Shown piece by piece: positions 63,185 through 64,000 of a stretch of 64,000 bases of DNA. The translations under genes and the position numbers were made by a program. Source of the DNA: Leptospira bourretii. GTDB taxonomy: Bacteria; Spirochaetota; Leptospiria; Leptospirales; Leptospiraceae. Where the stretch lies: assembly GCF_004770145.1 (NCBI RefSeq), contig NZ_RQFW01000019.1, forward strand, positions 124,001-188,000, written 5' to 3'. The notes under the pieces are model-generated. The model worked only from the letters and a program-made list of their open reading frames with translations, was not told the origin of the DNA and did not search any database. How positions within the stretch are numbered: position 1 is the first letter of the stretch; each line of letters opens with the position of its first letter.

Positions 63185-64000
63185 ATGGAAACAGTAGATT
63201 CATCGCTCAGTGTCAGTGAAGTCAATCGGCTGATCAAAGCCAAACTTCAAGATTCTCCTGAATTCAAAAATATTTGGATTCGGGGAGAAATCTCAAATCA
63301 TTCCCAAACCAATAGTTCGGGGCATATGTATTTCTCTCTGAAAGATACGGCTAGTGTCATCAAATGTGCCTTCTTTTCCTTCCAGGCAAAAAACTATAAA
63401 GGAACACCTCTTCGCAATGGAATGGAGATTTTGGTTTATGGTTCTGTTTCTGTGTATGAACCAGGCGGATATTATAGCATTACCGTGCAAAAAGTAGAAG
63501 AAATCGGTGAAGGGGATATCCTCTTAAAAATTGAGAAACTGAAAAAAAGCCTACATGAAAAAGGAATTTTTGATCTAACTCACAAACGCCCTCTTCCAAA
63601 ATTTCCGAAACGTTTAGGCATTGTCACTTCTCCCAAAGGGGCTGCCGTTGAAGACATCATTCGGATTGCTACAGACCTCAATCCTTCCATTCAAATTTTA
63701 GTTTCACCATGTCTTGTCCAAGGTGATGGGGCAGAAAGTTCCATCATAGAAGCCATAAGAGAAATCAATGATCCGAAATGGGAAGTGGATGTCATCATTG
63801 CAGGCCGAGGCGGTGGATCCTTTGAAGATCTTATGGCCTTCAACCAAGAAGCAGTGGTCATGGCGTATTACAATTCTCGAATTCCAATTATCTCAGCTGT
63901 GGGTCATGAAATTGACAGGGTACTCACAGACTTAGCAGCGGATGCAACAACTCCTACTCCCACGGCTGCTGCAAAACTAGCCATCCCCAATGTTTCAGAT
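63185..64000 (+). CDS. xseA: Exodeoxyribonuclease VII large subunit, 3' truncated by window end
   Basis: 272 codons to the window edge. It starts with [21 protein letters not shown] (cited as [13 protein letters not shown]), then the OB-fold [11 protein letters not shown], and the nuclease core [22 protein letters not shown] and [19 protein letters not shown], then [25 protein letters not shown] (short parts only shown). Exonuclease VII degrades single-stranded DNA with XseB. Starts directly after the transporter stop. The C-terminal coiled coil lies beyond the window. Confidence 0.96.
   Translation, partial: METVDSSLSVSEVNRLIKAKLQDSPEFKNIWIRGEISNHSQTNSSGHMYFSLKDTASVIKCAFFSFQAKNYKGTPLRNGMEILVYGSVSVYEPGGYYSITVQKVEEIGEGDILLKIEKLKKSLHEKGIFDLTHKRPLPKFPKRLGIVTSPKGAAVEDIIRIATDLNPSIQILVSPCLVQGDGAESSIIEAIREINDPKWEVDVIIAGRGGGSFEDLMAFNQEAVVMAYYNSRIPIISAVGHEIDRVLTDLAADATTPTPTAAAKLAIPNVSD

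Noticed and set aside
1..64000. CRISPR arrays, insertion sequences, prophage or defence islands, tRNA or rRNA genes
   Set aside because: None were seen on reading both strands; all gene-sized spaces are filled by ordinary chromosomal genes.

Overview
The window is a gene-dense piece of a Leptospira chromosome. The identification is an inference from the gene repertoire: spirochaete-type lipoproteins, large TPR proteins, two SpoIIE-type phosphatases with membrane sensors, a DUF1574/MBOAT pair, a FecR-type protein, and a low-GC, A/T-rich codon usage. A saprophytic species close to L. biflexa is plausible but cannot be proved from this sequence. I see no rRNA, tRNA, insertion sequence, prophage, CRISPR array or replication origin, and no gene-free stretch longer than about 200 bases. 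The first gene is cut at its 5' side and the last (xseA) at its 3' side.

Layout. 1-5.6 kb: end of a vWA-type protein, a TPR lipoprotein-like or secreted protein, an unusual IscA-like/Nfu-N fusion, an SRPBCC protein, methylglyoxal synthase, a secreted helical protein and a coiled-coil protein. 5.7-8.6 kb: miaB-lptF. 8.7-13.1 kb: a membrane J-like protein, then rlmI-like methyltransferase, MBOAT acyltransferase and its DUF1574 partner. 13.1-15.6 kb: the first SpoIIE/TPR sensor phosphatase. 15.6-28.9 kb: one long leftward block, adenylate cyclase, FecR-like protein, DUF5683-like protein, hisD, panC, mfd, a SurA-like lipoprotein and uppP. 29-36.7 kb: xth, LEA14-like lipoprotein, mgtE, a coiled-coil lipoprotein/OmpA pair, a CDF metal exporter and an acyl-CoA dehydrogenase-like protein. 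36.7-45.9 kb: uvrA, sppA, Sua5/TsaC, a GH18 protein, a queuosine-precursor transporter, a phosphodiesterase and a VOC-like protein. 45.9-53.9 kb: a membrane protein, leuA, hisC, two CIRCE-controlled small heat-shock proteins, a RidA protein and two membrane proteins. 53.9-64 kb: DedA, a second SpoIIE/TPR phosphatase, a FemAB-like GNAT transferase, clpS-clpA, then a small lipoprotein, an AI-2E-type permease and xseA.

How the genes work together. Most are housekeeping: DNA repair (mfd, uvrA, xth, xseA), amino-acid and cofactor synthesis (hisD, hisC, leuA, panC), tRNA modification (miaB, Sua5, queuosine precursor uptake), envelope building (lptF, uppP, MBOAT/DUF1574, OmpA, sppA) and proteolysis/stress (clpS-clpA, Hsp20 pair). 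Envelope signalling is unusually rich: a class III cyclase next to FecR-like and DUF5683-like proteins, and two paralogous membrane SpoIIE phosphatases ending in TPRs.

No complete novel mobile or defence system is visible. The points most worth a second look are the FemAB/DUF482-type transferase directly abutting clpS-clpA (a possible N-degron writer), the Cys-poor IscA-like/Nfu-N fusion, the J-like membrane protein without HPD, the paired SpoIIE/TPR phosphatases, the cyclase-FecR block, and the habit of convergent genes to overlap at their stop codons (7 of 11 pairs). Several genes appear to use TTG starts placed correctly behind strong Shine-Dalgarno sequences.
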